Of a stretch of DNA of 64,000 bases, positions 1 to 7,783 are shown one piece after another. A program made the translations under genes and the position numbers. Below the pieces are notes generated by a model, which saw nothing but the letters and a program-made list of their open reading frames with translations, did no database searches and was not told the origin of the DNA. How positions within the stretch are numbered: position 1 is the stretch's first letter; each line of letters opens with the position of its first letter. The DNA comes from a bacterium. Lineage in GTDB: Bacteria > Cyanobacteriota > Vampirovibrionia > Gastranaerophilales > Gastranaerophilaceae. The stretch covers positions 1-64,000 of the forward strand of contig JAGBXP010000015.1 in assembly GCA_017629215.1 (NCBI GenBank), read 5' to 3'.

Positions 1-1
1 A

Positions 2-142
2 GTTGAACGATACGAGACATTTAATTACCCAAATGATATCATAGTTGCAATATCACGAGAAGAGAATAAAATCGTTGTTGGTGCAAAACAGAATGGCAAG
101 CAAATCTTTGGTCAGGGTTGGACTTTGATGTCAAATGAGTAG
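2..142 (+). CDS. C-terminal 46 residues of an unidentified protein (5'-truncated by window)
   Basis: An open frame enters from the left edge and ends at the TAG at 140-142. The visible tail ends in GQGWTLMSNE and is too short for me to assign a family. A hairpin with a U-rich tail follows 52 bases later, which fits the 3' end of a real transcript. The protein may be any cytosolic enzyme; no function is claimed. Confidence 0.55.
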   Translation, partial: VERYETFNYPNDIIVAISREENKIVVGAKQNGKQIFGQGWTLMSNE

Positions 143-193
143 TAAGAATAATTCAAATAATATGGAGTTTTAATTAAGTTCTTAAATGATAAC

Positions 194-240
194 AAGCTAT
201 CAGGTAATTTGTAAATTAATAAATTATTTGGTAGCTTTTA
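194..240 (+). terminator. Rho-independent terminator after the truncated first gene
   Basis: Arms at 194-210 and 221-237 pair over 17 positions if G-U wobbles are allowed, with a 10-base loop, followed by a U-rich tail. It separates the truncated upstream gene from the gene at 360. Confidence 0.55.
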
Positions 241-359
241 ATTATTCATAAACAAAAATAAAAAATTCCTTGTTACAAATTATTTACAAACTGTAGAAAT
301 ATTTTTTTTTATTAACTACAATGTAGATTGTATTGGAGTAGAAAGAGGGGAATTTTTTA

Positions 360-872
360 ATGAACGCTAATCCAGAAAAAATACTTTTACCTAATGATGT
401 AAGAAAACTTTTAAATATAGATAATAAAGAAATTGTAGAGCTTTGTAAAAAAACTTCTATTAATCCTAAGAAAGATAGCAAAGGACAAATTTATTTTTCA
501 GTAGATGAAGTGAGAAAATTGAAAAATGCAAAATCATCTATAGTTTCAGAAATGACTGAGAAAAAAACAGCACTTTCTCTTGTTTCTAAACCAAATTCTC
601 AAGTTGTTGTTAATAATCTTCTTGATACTTTAACAAAAATGGAATCTAATATTACTGAATCTATGACTAAGCTTATTGATGAAAAATTAGAAGGCATGGA
701 TGATGTTGTACTTGAGTTAGTTAGATGCAAAACAGAAAATGAAAATTTGAAAAATAAAGTTAATGAATTAAACAAAGAAAATTTTAAACTAAAAAATATT
801 CTTAATAGTTTTAAACCACTTATGTGTGGATTTTATGTGAAAAAAGAAGAAGAAAATAACATTCTTTTATAA
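360..872 (+). CDS. Hypothetical protein: N-terminal MerR-like helix-turn-helix plus coiled coil (170 aa)
   Basis: Residues about 10-55 (LPNDVRKLLN, a lysine-rich turn, then YFSVDEVRKL) have the layout of a MerR/excisionase-type winged helix-turn-helix: two short helices, a wing and a 'VDEVRKL' helix. Residues about 85-150 are rich in E, K, N and L in a heptad-like pattern and probably form a coiled coil for dimerisation. The tail is short and basic/acidic with no membrane segment. An AGAGGGG Shine-Dalgarno stands 8 bases before the ATG. It lies upstream of recA but is separated by about 100 bases with repeat-derived hairpins. A DNA-binding or nucleoid role is inferred; the partner and target are unknown. 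Confidence 0.75.
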   Translation: MNANPEKILLPNDVRKLLNIDNKEIVELCKKTSINPKKDSKGQIYFSVDEVRKLKNAKSSIVSEMTEKKTALSLVSKPNSQVVVNNLLDTLTKMESNITESMTKLIDEKLEGMDDVVLELVRCKTENENLKNKVNELNKENFKLKNILNSFKPLMCGFYVKKEEENNILL

Positions 873-880
873 AAATCTTA

Positions 881-955
881 TCTTGAATTTATTTCAGGAT
901 TTCACTAATTAGTATTGGTATTACTAAATCATAAGGTTCTGAAACAAGTTCAGAA
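881..955 (+). repeat. Two degenerate REP-like hairpins upstream of recA
   Basis: Two small inverted repeats occur in tandem: one at 881-899 (TCTTGAA ... TTTCAGGA, imperfect) and one at 937-955 (TTCTGAA-ACAAG-TTCAGAA, perfect 7-bp arms). They resemble worn copies of the 'CCTGAAC-TTGTTTCAGG' element found intact at 55324-55343 and 57162-57181. They sit in the 106 bases between the upstream gene and recA. Confidence 0.5.
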
Positions 956-978
956 TAACAAAGTTGGGGAGTATAGTA

Positions 979-1995
979 ATGGCTGAAAAAGAAATTGTAA
1001 CACCTTCAGACGAGAGAATTAAAGCCTTAAAATTAGCTATTGATAAAATTGAAAAAGATTTTGGTAAAGGCGCTATAATGAAGCTTGGTGATAAACCTGC
1101 TGTTAGCGTAGAAACAATTCCTACTGGTGCTTTAGCTCTTGATGTCGCTTTAGGTGTTGGTGGGGTTCCAAGAGGTCGTATTATTGAGGTATATGGTCCT
1201 GAATCATCTGGTAAAACAACTCTTGCGCAACATATTGTTGCCGAGTGTCAAAAAAAAGGTGGTATTGCTGCGTTTGTTGATGCTGAGCATGCTCTTGACC
1301 CTGAATACGCTAGAAATCTTGGTGTAAATATTGATGAGCTATTGATTTCTCAACCTGATACAGGTGAACAAGCTTTAGATATTACTGAAGAATTAGTGCG
1401 TTCTGGTGCAGTAGATATTATTGTTGTTGACTCTGTTGCAGCTCTTGTTCCTAAAGCTGAAATAGAAGGTTCTATGGAAGATCAACAAATGGGACTTCAA
1501 GCTAGATTAATGTCTAAAGCGTTAAGAAAATTAACTGGTATAATTGGTAAAACTAATACTACAGTAATTTTCATTAACCAATTAAGACAAAAAATAGGCG
1601 TTATGTATGGTAATCCAGAAACTACAACTGGTGGTAATGCACTTAAATACTATGCTTCAGTACGTATGGAAATTAAACGTGTTGAAGGACTTAAGGGTGA
1701 TGGCGAAGATGTTGGTAATCATGTTCGTGTAAGAATATTGAAAAACAAGGTAGCTCCACCTTTTAGAACTGCTGAGTTTGATATTATTTTTGGTAAAGGT
1801 ATTTGTAAAATCGGTAATATCTTAGATGTAGCTGTTGATTTGGATATTGTGAAAAAAGCAGGTTCTTGGTTTAGTTTTAATGATGAAAAATTAGGACAAG
1901 GACGTGATAAATCTAAAGAATTCTTGGCTAATAACCCAGATATTCTTAATACTGTTGAAACTCTTGTTAGAGAAAAATTAGCACAAAATGTTTAA
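979..1995 (+). CDS. recA: Recombinase RecA (338 aa)
   Basis: RecA forms filaments on single-stranded DNA, pairs homologous strands and stimulates self-cleavage of LexA-type repressors. The Walker A motif GPESSGKT is at residues 73-80, and the [19 protein letters not shown] loop 2 region and the [16 protein letters not shown] segment are intact. The length is normal for the family. The ATG at 979 is preferred because GGGGAG lies 7 bases upstream; a TTG at 964 is in frame but has no such site. No obvious LexA operator is visible just upstream. The gene appears monocistronic. Confidence 0.98.
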   Translation: MAEKEIVTPSDERIKALKLAIDKIEKDFGKGAIMKLGDKPAVSVETIPTGALALDVALGVGGVPRGRIIEVYGPESSGKTTLAQHIVAECQKKGGIAAFVDAEHALDPEYARNLGVNIDELLISQPDTGEQALDITEELVRSGAVDIIVVDSVAALVPKAEIEGSMEDQQMGLQARLMSKALRKLTGIIGKTNTTVIFINQLRQKIGVMYGNPETTTGGNALKYYASVRMEIKRVEGLKGDGEDVGNHVRVRILKNKVAPPFRTAEFDIIFGKGICKIGNILDVAVDLDIVKKAGSWFSFNDEKLGQGRDKSKEFLANNPDILNTVETLVREKLAQNV

Positions 1996-2061
1996 AACAG
2001 TATTTAGTTAAAATAATTTTTAGGAAGAAAAGGGGATAAAAATATCCTACGAATATACTAC

Positions 2062-2091
2062 TTGACTTTATATAGTTAATTGTGGTATAAA
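2062..2091 (+). promoter_or_regulatory. Strong extended -10 promoter downstream of recA
   Basis: TTGACT (2062-2067), an 18-base spacer, then TGG-TATAAA (-10 at 2086-2091, TG at 2083-2084). Predicted start near 2098. No gene of ordinary size follows; a terminator ends about 50 bases on. Confidence 0.6.
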
Positions 2092-2097
2092 GTTAGT

Positions 2098-2150
2098 GGG
2101 GTAAATGTATATTTTTGAGTCTTGCACATACTGCAAGACTTTCTTTTTTT
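2098..2150 (+). ncRNA. Candidate ~50-nt transcript or 16-codon leader-type ORF
   Basis: Between the promoter at 2062-2091 and a clean terminator (stem 2118-2126 / 2132-2140, 5-base loop, U-rich tail to 2150) there is room only for a transcript of about 50 nt. Within it an AGTGGGG site precedes ATG at 2105, opening a 16-codon frame that ends at TAG 2153-2155 and contains a CTYC motif. It could be a small RNA, a micropeptide mRNA, or an orphaned promoter-terminator pair. No expression evidence is available. Confidence 0.35.
2118..2150 (+). terminator. Rho-independent terminator
   Basis: Perfect 9-bp stem AGTCTTGCA / TGCAAGACT (2118-2126 / 2132-2140) with loop CATAC and a tail of T's to 2150. 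It may serve recA read-through as well as the short transcript described above. Confidence 0.8.
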
Positions 2151-2158
2151 CATAGTAA

Positions 2159-2317
2159 CTTTGTAGCCTAAAGTATTCTTTATAAGCTTATATTAACTCC
2201 TTTTTTCAATCAACTTTGTAGTTAGAAGTATTCCTTATAAACTTATATTAACTCCTTTTTTCAATCGACTTTGTAGCCTAAAAGTATTCTTTACAAGCTT
2301 ATATTAACTCCTTTTAT
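2159..2317. repeat. 55-bp tandem direct repeat, three copies
   Basis: Units begin at 2159, 2214 and 2269, exactly 55 bp apart, each starting CTTTGTAG and containing TATATTAACTCCTTTT. The third unit has a one-base insertion and degenerates near 2317. On the minus strand the third unit encodes the last residues (KGVNISL) and stop of the small gene at 2291-2608, so the array consists of duplicated copies of that gene's 3' end. Confidence 0.85.
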
Positions 2318-2608
2318 CACTGGAATTTTTGTACAATTTTCTAAATATTCTATAGTTGATATTTTTTCATTATAAAGATATTTTATAAAATTTAGGTATG
2401 ATATATCATTTGAGCTGATTAAAATGTTTATTTCAAATCCTTCTGAACAAAATGGTTCATAGTCATACACAACATAGCTGTTGTATTTACTCTTCCATTC
2501 TTTTCGTTCTATTTTACAATTATTTTCTTCTGCGATATTTTCTACCCAATTAACTATATCTTTATTTATATTTTTTATTTCTAAGTATTTATTTTGAAAT
2601 TTATTCAT
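2291..2608 (-). CDS. Hypothetical protein (105 aa)
   Basis: A small acidic/aromatic protein beginning MNKFQNKYLEIKNIN with no signal peptide or membrane span; two cysteines and several Tyr/Trp suggest a compact globular fold. The ATG at 2608 is chosen because GGAG stands 8 bases upstream; an in-frame GTG at 2626 lacks one. The last codons lie in a 55-bp tandem repeat. I do not recognise the family. Confidence 0.6.
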   Translation of the reverse strand: MNKFQNKYLEIKNINKDIVNWVENIAEENNCKIERKEWKSKYNSYVVYDYEPFCSEGFEINILISSNDISYLNFIKYLYNEKISTIEYLENCTKIPVIKGVNISL

Positions 2609-2758
2609 AATAATATCTCCATACACAAATTGTAATTTGATATATTATGACTTAAATTACCTTTTTGTTTAGTTTTTATTGGTTAAATATATTAGAAAAA
2701 AGTAGGAGAATATTTATTTTAGTATTTAAAAAAATTATAAGAATAAGTATATTAATTT

Positions 2759-3631
2759 TTAAATATCAGAATATTTATTTTTTTCAAAACAAAAAATATT
2801 TATTAATGAAAAAATCATTACTATTACAAGTAAAATAACAGCTAAAGCAGACGCATATCCTAAATCAAGATTTTCGAATGCTCTTTCATAAATATAATAA
2901 ACAATAGTTTTTGATGAGTTTAAAGGACCGCCTTTTGTCATAACATAAATTTCAGCAAAAACTTTCATCGCTGATATGGTAGAAATAGTTGAAACAAGTG
3001 CAATTGTTGGCATTATATGAGGAATAGTTACGGTTAAATGTTTTTGAAAAAAATTTGCTCCATCAATATCACAAGCTTCATATAAATCTTGTGGTACGCT
3101 CATTAGTGATGATAAGTAAATCATCATATAATAACCAATTCCTTTCCAGATGGTAACTAATGAAACAGAAAATAATGCCCAGTTAGTATCTACTAGCCAG
3201 CCAATTGGTTTAATATTAAAAAATGATAATATATAATTTAATACACCTTGATTAGCATAAAGCCATTTAAAAGCGATAGCAGCGACTACAATAGAAACAA
3301 TTACAGGAAGGTAGATAAGTATTTTATATAATGTTATACCTCTTATTTTCTGGTTTATAAGAACTGCAATTAGTAATGGAAATATAACTAAAAAAGGGAC
3401 TGCTATTATTAAGTATATAAATGTATTTAGCATAACTTTATAAAAAATAGGCTCTTTAAATAGTTTAATATAATTATCAAAACCACTAAAACTAGGATTA
3501 TAAAGACTTGATGAATAATCAAAAAAACTTAATCCAATTGTTTGAAAAAATGGTATAAAAAAGAATATTAATAAAACTGCAAATGCTGGAAATAAAAATA
3601 GATATGGAACATATTTTTTATAATAATTCAT
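2759..3631 (-). CDS. Sugar-type ABC transporter permease (MalF/UgpA family, 290 aa)
   Basis: An inner-membrane permease subunit of a carbohydrate ABC importer. Six hydrophobic segments are visible, starting at residues about 9-30, and the cytoplasmic EAA loop that docks on the ATPase is clear near residues 185-210 (YEACDIDGANFFQKH ... TIPHIMPT). Length and topology match the family. The usual partners (second permease, binding protein, ATPase) are absent from both sides, so it must work with subunits encoded elsewhere or is a relic. There is no Shine-Dalgarno; a promoter places transcription start at the ATG. Confidence 0.9.
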   Translation of the reverse strand: MNYYKKYVPYLFLFPAFAVLLIFFFIPFFQTIGLSFFDYSSSLYNPSFSGFDNYIKLFKEPIFYKVMLNTFIYLIIAVPFLVIFPLLIAVLINQKIRGITLYKILIYLPVIVSIVVAAIAFKWLYANQGVLNYILSFFNIKPIGWLVDTNWALFSVSLVTIWKGIGYYMMIYLSSLMSVPQDLYEACDIDGANFFQKHLTVTIPHIMPTIALVSTISTISAMKVFAEIYVMTKGGPLNSSKTIVYYIYERAFENLDLGYASALAVILLVIVMIFSLINIFCFEKNKYSDI

Positions 3632-3637
3632 GTGCTT

Positions 3638-3666
3638 ATTATCTCATTTGAATTGAATAAAATCAA
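3638..3666 (-). promoter_or_regulatory. Leaderless promoter of the ABC permease gene
   Basis: On the minus strand TTGATT (3661-3666), 17-base spacer, GATAAT (3638-3643), then six bases and the ATG at 3631. Predicted +1 is the A of the start codon, and no ribosome binding site is present. Confidence 0.55.
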
Positions 3667-3745
3667 GGAAATATTTTGTTTTAAACGAAAATTATTATAT
3701 CTAAATGTTTATTAAATTCATTGAAAAAGTTTATAATATTAATTT

Positions 3746-3774
3746 TTGACACGATTAGCATTATATGAGATAAT
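3746..3774 (+). promoter_or_regulatory. Near-consensus promoter in the intergenic region before the phosphonate operon
   Basis: TTGACA (3746-3751), exactly 17 bases, GATAAT (3769-3774). Start would be near 3781, giving a leader of about 185 nt before the LicD gene. The 335-base gap 3632-3966 otherwise holds the divergent permease promoter and a second, gene-proximal promoter. I see no conserved riboswitch in the leader. Confidence 0.6.
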
Positions 3775-3942
3775 TATTACCATGGATGGAGTAATGTAAA
3801 TTAAAAACTTGATATTTACAAGCTGAGAGCATAGAACGATATTAAATTTTAACACATAGATTTTTAAATATAAGTATCTAAAAAATATTTATGCAATTCT
3901 AAAACTTATATTATAACATATAATTTATGATGTAATTTTCAT

Positions 3943-3962
3943 TGTTATACTAGATATGGAGG
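3943..3962 (+). promoter_or_regulatory. Gene-proximal extended -10 promoter and Shine-Dalgarno of the phosphonate operon
   Basis: TG-T-TATACT (3943-3951) forms an extended -10 with predicted start near 3958. A full GGAGG Shine-Dalgarno lies at 3958-3962, 4 bases before the ATG at 3967. Transcription from here would give an mRNA starting at the ribosome binding site; the upstream promoter at 3746 would give a long leader instead. Confidence 0.45.
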
Positions 3963-3966
3963 TTAA

Positions 3967-5037
3967 ATGAATAAGTTTTTTAAATTGATAGAAAAAATTT
4001 TTTCTATTAAATATGAATATAATGATTTTTTTATCGGATATAAGATAATAACAATTCTAGGGATTAAAATAAAATTAAAACATACAAATTATAAGAAAAA
4101 TTTAGAAAAAAGATTAAATGAATTAGATACTGAGTTAAAACTCTTAAAATCTGTATTTAGAAATTCAATTGATATTACAAAAATACCTCCTACAAGAGGT
4201 AATTTAAGGAGTGTACAATTAATAAAAACTAGGCTTTTAGAAATCACTGATTATTTATTACAAAAGAATAATATTCAATATTGGTTAGAGTTTGGAACAT
4301 TAATTGGTGCTATTAGACATCAAGGTTTTATTCCTTGGGATGATGATATTGACATTTCTGTTTTATGGGATGATTATTTAAAATTACCTAAATTATTTGA
4401 AGATTTAATATCTAAAGATTCAAGATTTTGGATTTTGTATGGATGGCAAGGGTCAGAAATAATTAGATTTGGGTATGATGAATTTTGTATAGATTTTTTT
4501 CCTTACAGTTATACTGATAAACGATATGAAACTCTTGAAGAAAAAATAGCATTTGAAGAAAAATGGCATACAATAACAAAAAGTTTCATTGAAGAATTTT
4601 CATTTGATAAATTCAAAAGTAATGAAATTTGTCATCTAGACAAAAAAGTTCTTGAAGCTGTAAATAAGTATAAAAATCAAATATTTGGTAATAATTTTGC
4701 TGAAAATAAAAATAGCAATCAATTAATTGTTTCTGCTGAGGCAATATGTTTAACAATAATTCCAAGGGTTATTGAGTGTGAGAGTATTTTCCCTCTTAAA
4801 ACAAGTACTTTTGAAGGTTTAAATGTGTTTATTCCAAATAACCCTATTGAACATTTATACGAATGTAGATGTTACGGAGAAAAAGGAGCTGTAATGAATT
4901 TTCCTTCGTTTAAGGATCAGGGATTTGCTCATACTCAAACTATTTATAATAAAAATTCTGATTATTATATCAATGTATTAGAAGGCTTAACTCAAGTTGT
5001 AACAAAAATTAAAACGGATGTGGGTTATGAAAAATAA
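3967..5037 (+). CDS. licD: LicD family phospho-group transferase (356 aa)
   Basis: LicD/fukutin-type proteins move a phosphorylated small group (classically phosphocholine from CDP-choline) onto a surface glycan. The signature is clear at residues 105-131: [16 protein letters not shown] followed by the metal-binding acidic cluster WDDDIDI. The N-terminal ~40 residues (IKYEYNDFF...ILGIKIKLK) look like the leader common on capsule/LPS transferases. It is first in a four-gene operon and its stop overlaps the start of the next gene. Next to PEP mutase and cytidylyltransferase domains, the likely donor is a CMP-activated phosphonate (inference). The acceptor glycan is not encoded here. Confidence 0.88.
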   Translation: MNKFFKLIEKIFSIKYEYNDFFIGYKIITILGIKIKLKHTNYKKNLEKRLNELDTELKLLKSVFRNSIDITKIPPTRGNLRSVQLIKTRLLEITDYLLQKNNIQYWLEFGTLIGAIRHQGFIPWDDDIDISVLWDDYLKLPKLFEDLISKDSRFWILYGWQGSEIIRFGYDEFCIDFFPYSYTDKRYETLEEKIAFEEKWHTITKSFIEEFSFDKFKSNEICHLDKKVLEAVNKYKNQIFGNNFAENKNSNQLIVSAEAICLTIIPRVIECESIFPLKTSTFEGLNVFIPNNPIEHLYECRCYGEKGAVMNFPSFKDQGFAHTQTIYNKNSDYYINVLEGLTQVVTKIKTDVGYEK

Positions 5038-6337
5038 TGAACGTCCTATTGTATATATGTGTTTTTCAACTGATATAATTCACAGTGGACACATTGCTAT
5101 TATAAAAAAAGCACAAGAATTAGGAGATTTAATTATAGGTGCATTACCTGATGATGCAATCGCTATGTATAGGCATTTTCCAATTATTCCTTACGAAGAA
5201 AGGGTTGCTCTTTATGAAAATATTAGTGGAGTTTTAAAGGTTATCAAACAAAAAAATTGGAGTTATAAGGATATTTTAAATGAGCTTAAACCTGATTATT
5301 TGGTTCATGGAGATGATTGGAAAGAAGGATTTCAAAAGCCTATTAGAGAAGAGGCGATATCTATATTAAATAAATATGGTGGAAAATTAGTAGAATTTCC
5401 TTATTCAAGAGATGCAAAATATGATAATTTAGAAAAACTTTTTAGACGACAACTCGCTACTCCTGACATGCGAAGAGCAAGACTTAGAAAATTACTTTCA
5501 ATGAAAGGTTGTATAAATGCTTTAGAAGCACACAGTGGAATTACAGGATTAATCGCTGAAAATACAACTGTTCATAAAGAAGGGAAAGTTTATCAATTTG
5601 ATGCAATGTGGTTATCTTCGTTATGTGATAGCACAGCAAAAGGTAAACCTGATATTGAGCTTGTTGACATGACGTCTCGTTTTAGAACAATTGATGATAT
5701 TATGGAAGTAACTACAAAACCAATTATTTTTGATGGAGACACTGGTTCTTTACCTGAACATTTTGTATATACAGTAAGAAGTTTGGAAAGAATGGGTGTT
5801 TCAATGGTCATTATTGAAGACAAGACTGGATTGAAAAAAAATTCATTATTTGGTACTGAAGTTAAACAAACGCAAGATTCTATAGAAAATTTTTGTCATA
5901 AGATTACAGCTGGTAAAAAAGCTCAAAAAACAAAAGATTTCATGATATGTGCAAGAATAGAAAGCTTAATTTTAGAAAAAGGAATGGATGATGCACTTAA
6001 TCGTGCATTTGCATACGTTAACGCTGGTGCTGATGCTATTATGATTCACAGCCGAAAAAAAGATCCAGATGAAGTTTTTGAATTTGCAAAAAGGTTTAGA
6101 GAAAGTAACAAAATTATTCCGATTGTTGTAGTACCAACTTCTTATAATCATGTTACTGAAGATGAATTTAAAAAACATGGAATAAATATTGTTATATACG
6201 CAAATCATTTAACTCGCTCAGGGTTTCCTGCTATGAAAAAGGCTGCTGAATCTATATTAAAATATCATCGTTCGTTAGAAATTGATGAAATATGCATGTC
6301 TATAAATGAAATTATCACATTAATACCAGAAGAATAA
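5027..6337 (+). CDS. pepM: Cytidylyltransferase-phosphoenolpyruvate mutase fusion (436 aa)
   Basis: Two domains. Residues 7-130 are a nucleotidyltransferase of the cytidylyltransferase type with HSGH at 19-22 and HGDDW at 94-98. Residues 155-436 are PEP mutase, which rearranges PEP to phosphonopyruvate and commits carbon to C-P compounds: the diagnostic [10 protein letters not shown] is at 264-273, DGDTG at 236-240, and the [15 protein letters not shown] and [11 protein letters not shown] segments are intact. The usual ISSTxL motif closing the first domain is not recognisable ([11 protein letters not shown] instead), so that domain may be catalytically altered. The same domain order is known in fosfomycin Fom1. 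It overlaps licD; an ATG at 5018 is an alternative start. Confidence 0.92.
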   Translation: MKNNERPIVYMCFSTDIIHSGHIAIIKKAQELGDLIIGALPDDAIAMYRHFPIIPYEERVALYENISGVLKVIKQKNWSYKDILNELKPDYLVHGDDWKEGFQKPIREEAISILNKYGGKLVEFPYSRDAKYDNLEKLFRRQLATPDMRRARLRKLLSMKGCINALEAHSGITGLIAENTTVHKEGKVYQFDAMWLSSLCDSTAKGKPDIELVDMTSRFRTIDDIMEVTTKPIIFDGDTGSLPEHFVYTVRSLERMGVSMVIIEDKTGLKKNSLFGTEVKQTQDSIENFCHKITAGKKAQKTKDFMICARIESLILEKGMDDALNRAFAYVNAGADAIMIHSRKKDPDEVFEFAKRFRESNKIIPIVVVPTSYNHVTEDEFKKHGINIVIYANHLTRSGFPAMKKAAESILKYHRSLEIDEICMSINEIITLIPEE

Positions 6338-6347
6338 GGAGAAAATA

Positions 6348-7775
6348 ATGGATTTAAAAGAAAGAATAAGATTAAAAAAAGCAGATAGGACAGAACTATA
6401 CTGTGAAGAACCTCCTTTTCCATATTCAAATTTTTTATTAGAACTTTCTAATATTTGTAATCATCATTGTATATTTTGTGCTCATAATAAAATGAAACGT
6501 AAAATCGGTAAAATGAAACCAGAAATGGTTGAAAAAGTATTAAAAGAAGCTTATGAATTGGGAACAAGAGAAGTAGGGTTTTATGCTACAGGAGAACCTT
6601 TTTTAGTAGAAGAATTACCTCAATATATTAAATTAGCAAAAGATATTGGATATGAATATACTTATTTAACTTCAAATGGTGCAATGGCAACTCCAGAAAA
6701 AATTAGAGCTGTAATTGACGCTGGATTAGATAGTATAAAGTTTTCGATAAATGCACCTGAACGCAAAATGTATGAATTTATCCACGGACATGATGATTTT
6801 GATAAAGTTTGTGAGCATTTGAAATATGTTAACCAATATAGAAAAGAAACTGGTAAAAACTTCAAAATTTTTGTTACATGTATTGTTACAAGGTTTACTG
6901 AACCAATGATGAACAAGTATGATGAATTATTTGGAGATTTAACAGACGAAATAGGTTTTAAGTTTGTATATAATCAAGGTGGATATATGCCTGAAATCGA
7001 TCATCTTTTAAGATGCCCTTGCGACAAAGAAGAACGAAGAAGATGCAATTTGGCGTTTGATGCTATATGTGTTACTTGTGAAGGATATTTATCTCTTGAG
7101 AATGCAGATTATGAAAATATGCTTGTTGTTGCTGATTTAAACAAAGTTAGCTTAAAAGAAGGCTGGTATGGCGAAAAAATGAAAGAAGTTAGAAGAATGT
7201 TTTTAAATGATTGTTTAGAAGGAACACTTTGTGATGGCTGTGTGCATCATACAACAGCTCCTGCCGAGCCATTAATGCCTGAATTAGCTACTAAAAATGA
7301 TGATATTTTTAATGATAAAATTGTTAGAATGCGTATTAAAAAGGCTGGATATGATTATTCTAAATTGGTTTATGTACCAATGGCTGCTGATATTATACAT
7401 CCTGGACATATTAATATAATTAAAACTGCAGCTAAATTAGGAAGAGTAATGGTTGGTTTATTTTCTGATGAAGCTATAAGAACATATAAGCCAGAACCTT
7501 ATATGAATTTTGAGCAGAGAAAAACAGTCATAGAAAATATAAAAGGTGTTGAATATGTTGTAAGACAAGAAACAAAAGATTATGAAGATAACCTTCGTCG
7601 TTTTCAGCCTGATATTATGGTCCATGGGAAAGATTGGAGAGAGGGTCCATTAGCACAAGTGAGACAAAAAGCTATTGATATTCTTGCTGAATGGGGTGGA
7701 GAAATAATTGAACCAGATTATACTCAAGGTATTTCTTCTAGTGTATTAAAACAAAAAGTAAAACAAGAAGGGTAG
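6348..7775 (+). CDS. Radical SAM/SPASM-like enzyme fused to a cytidylyltransferase domain (475 aa)
   Basis: The N-terminal radical SAM domain has C37-x3-C41-x2-C44 for the SAM-binding [4Fe-4S] cluster and a TGEP motif at 81-84. Residues 220-300 hold eight further cysteines (223, 225, 233, 241, 244, 289, 295, 298) in a SPASM-like pattern, suggesting auxiliary clusters. There is no N-terminal B12-binding domain. Residues 340-470 are a complete cytidylyltransferase domain: HPGH at 351-354, HGKDW at 426-430 and GISSSVLK at 461-468. AAGGAG precedes the ATG, 10 bases after the previous stop. The fusion suggests radical chemistry on, or coupled to, CMP activation of a phosphonate. The exact reaction is unknown. 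Confidence 0.9.
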   Translation: MDLKERIRLKKADRTELYCEEPPFPYSNFLLELSNICNHHCIFCAHNKMKRKIGKMKPEMVEKVLKEAYELGTREVGFYATGEPFLVEELPQYIKLAKDIGYEYTYLTSNGAMATPEKIRAVIDAGLDSIKFSINAPERKMYEFIHGHDDFDKVCEHLKYVNQYRKETGKNFKIFVTCIVTRFTEPMMNKYDELFGDLTDEIGFKFVYNQGGYMPEIDHLLRCPCDKEERRRCNLAFDAICVTCEGYLSLENADYENMLVVADLNKVSLKEGWYGEKMKEVRRMFLNDCLEGTLCDGCVHHTTAPAEPLMPELATKNDDIFNDKIVRMRIKKAGYDYSKLVYVPMAADIIHPGHINIIKTAAKLGRVMVGLFSDEAIRTYKPEPYMNFEQRKTVIENIKGVEYVVRQETKDYEDNLRRFQPDIMVHGKDWREGPLAQVRQKAIDILAEWGGEIIEPDYTQGISSSVLKQKVKQEG

Positions 7776-7783
7776 TATCAAAA

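Noticed and set aside
936-951. GTTC-N8-GTTC upstream of recA, resembling an SOS (LexA) direct repeat
   Set aside because: The alphaproteobacterial operator has a 7-base spacer, and the sequence is better explained as a degenerate REP-like hairpin (TTCTGAA-ACAAG-TTCAGAA).
2041-2056. GGATA-AAAA-TATCC hairpin after recA as a terminator
   Set aside because: The stem is only 5 bp and no T-run follows; the clean terminator is at 2118-2150.
3823-3828. CTGAGA in the phosphonate operon leader, as in thiamine-pyrophosphate riboswitches
   Set aside because: The other conserved blocks (ACCTGA, the GAAGGGA 3' part, paired P1 arms) are absent.
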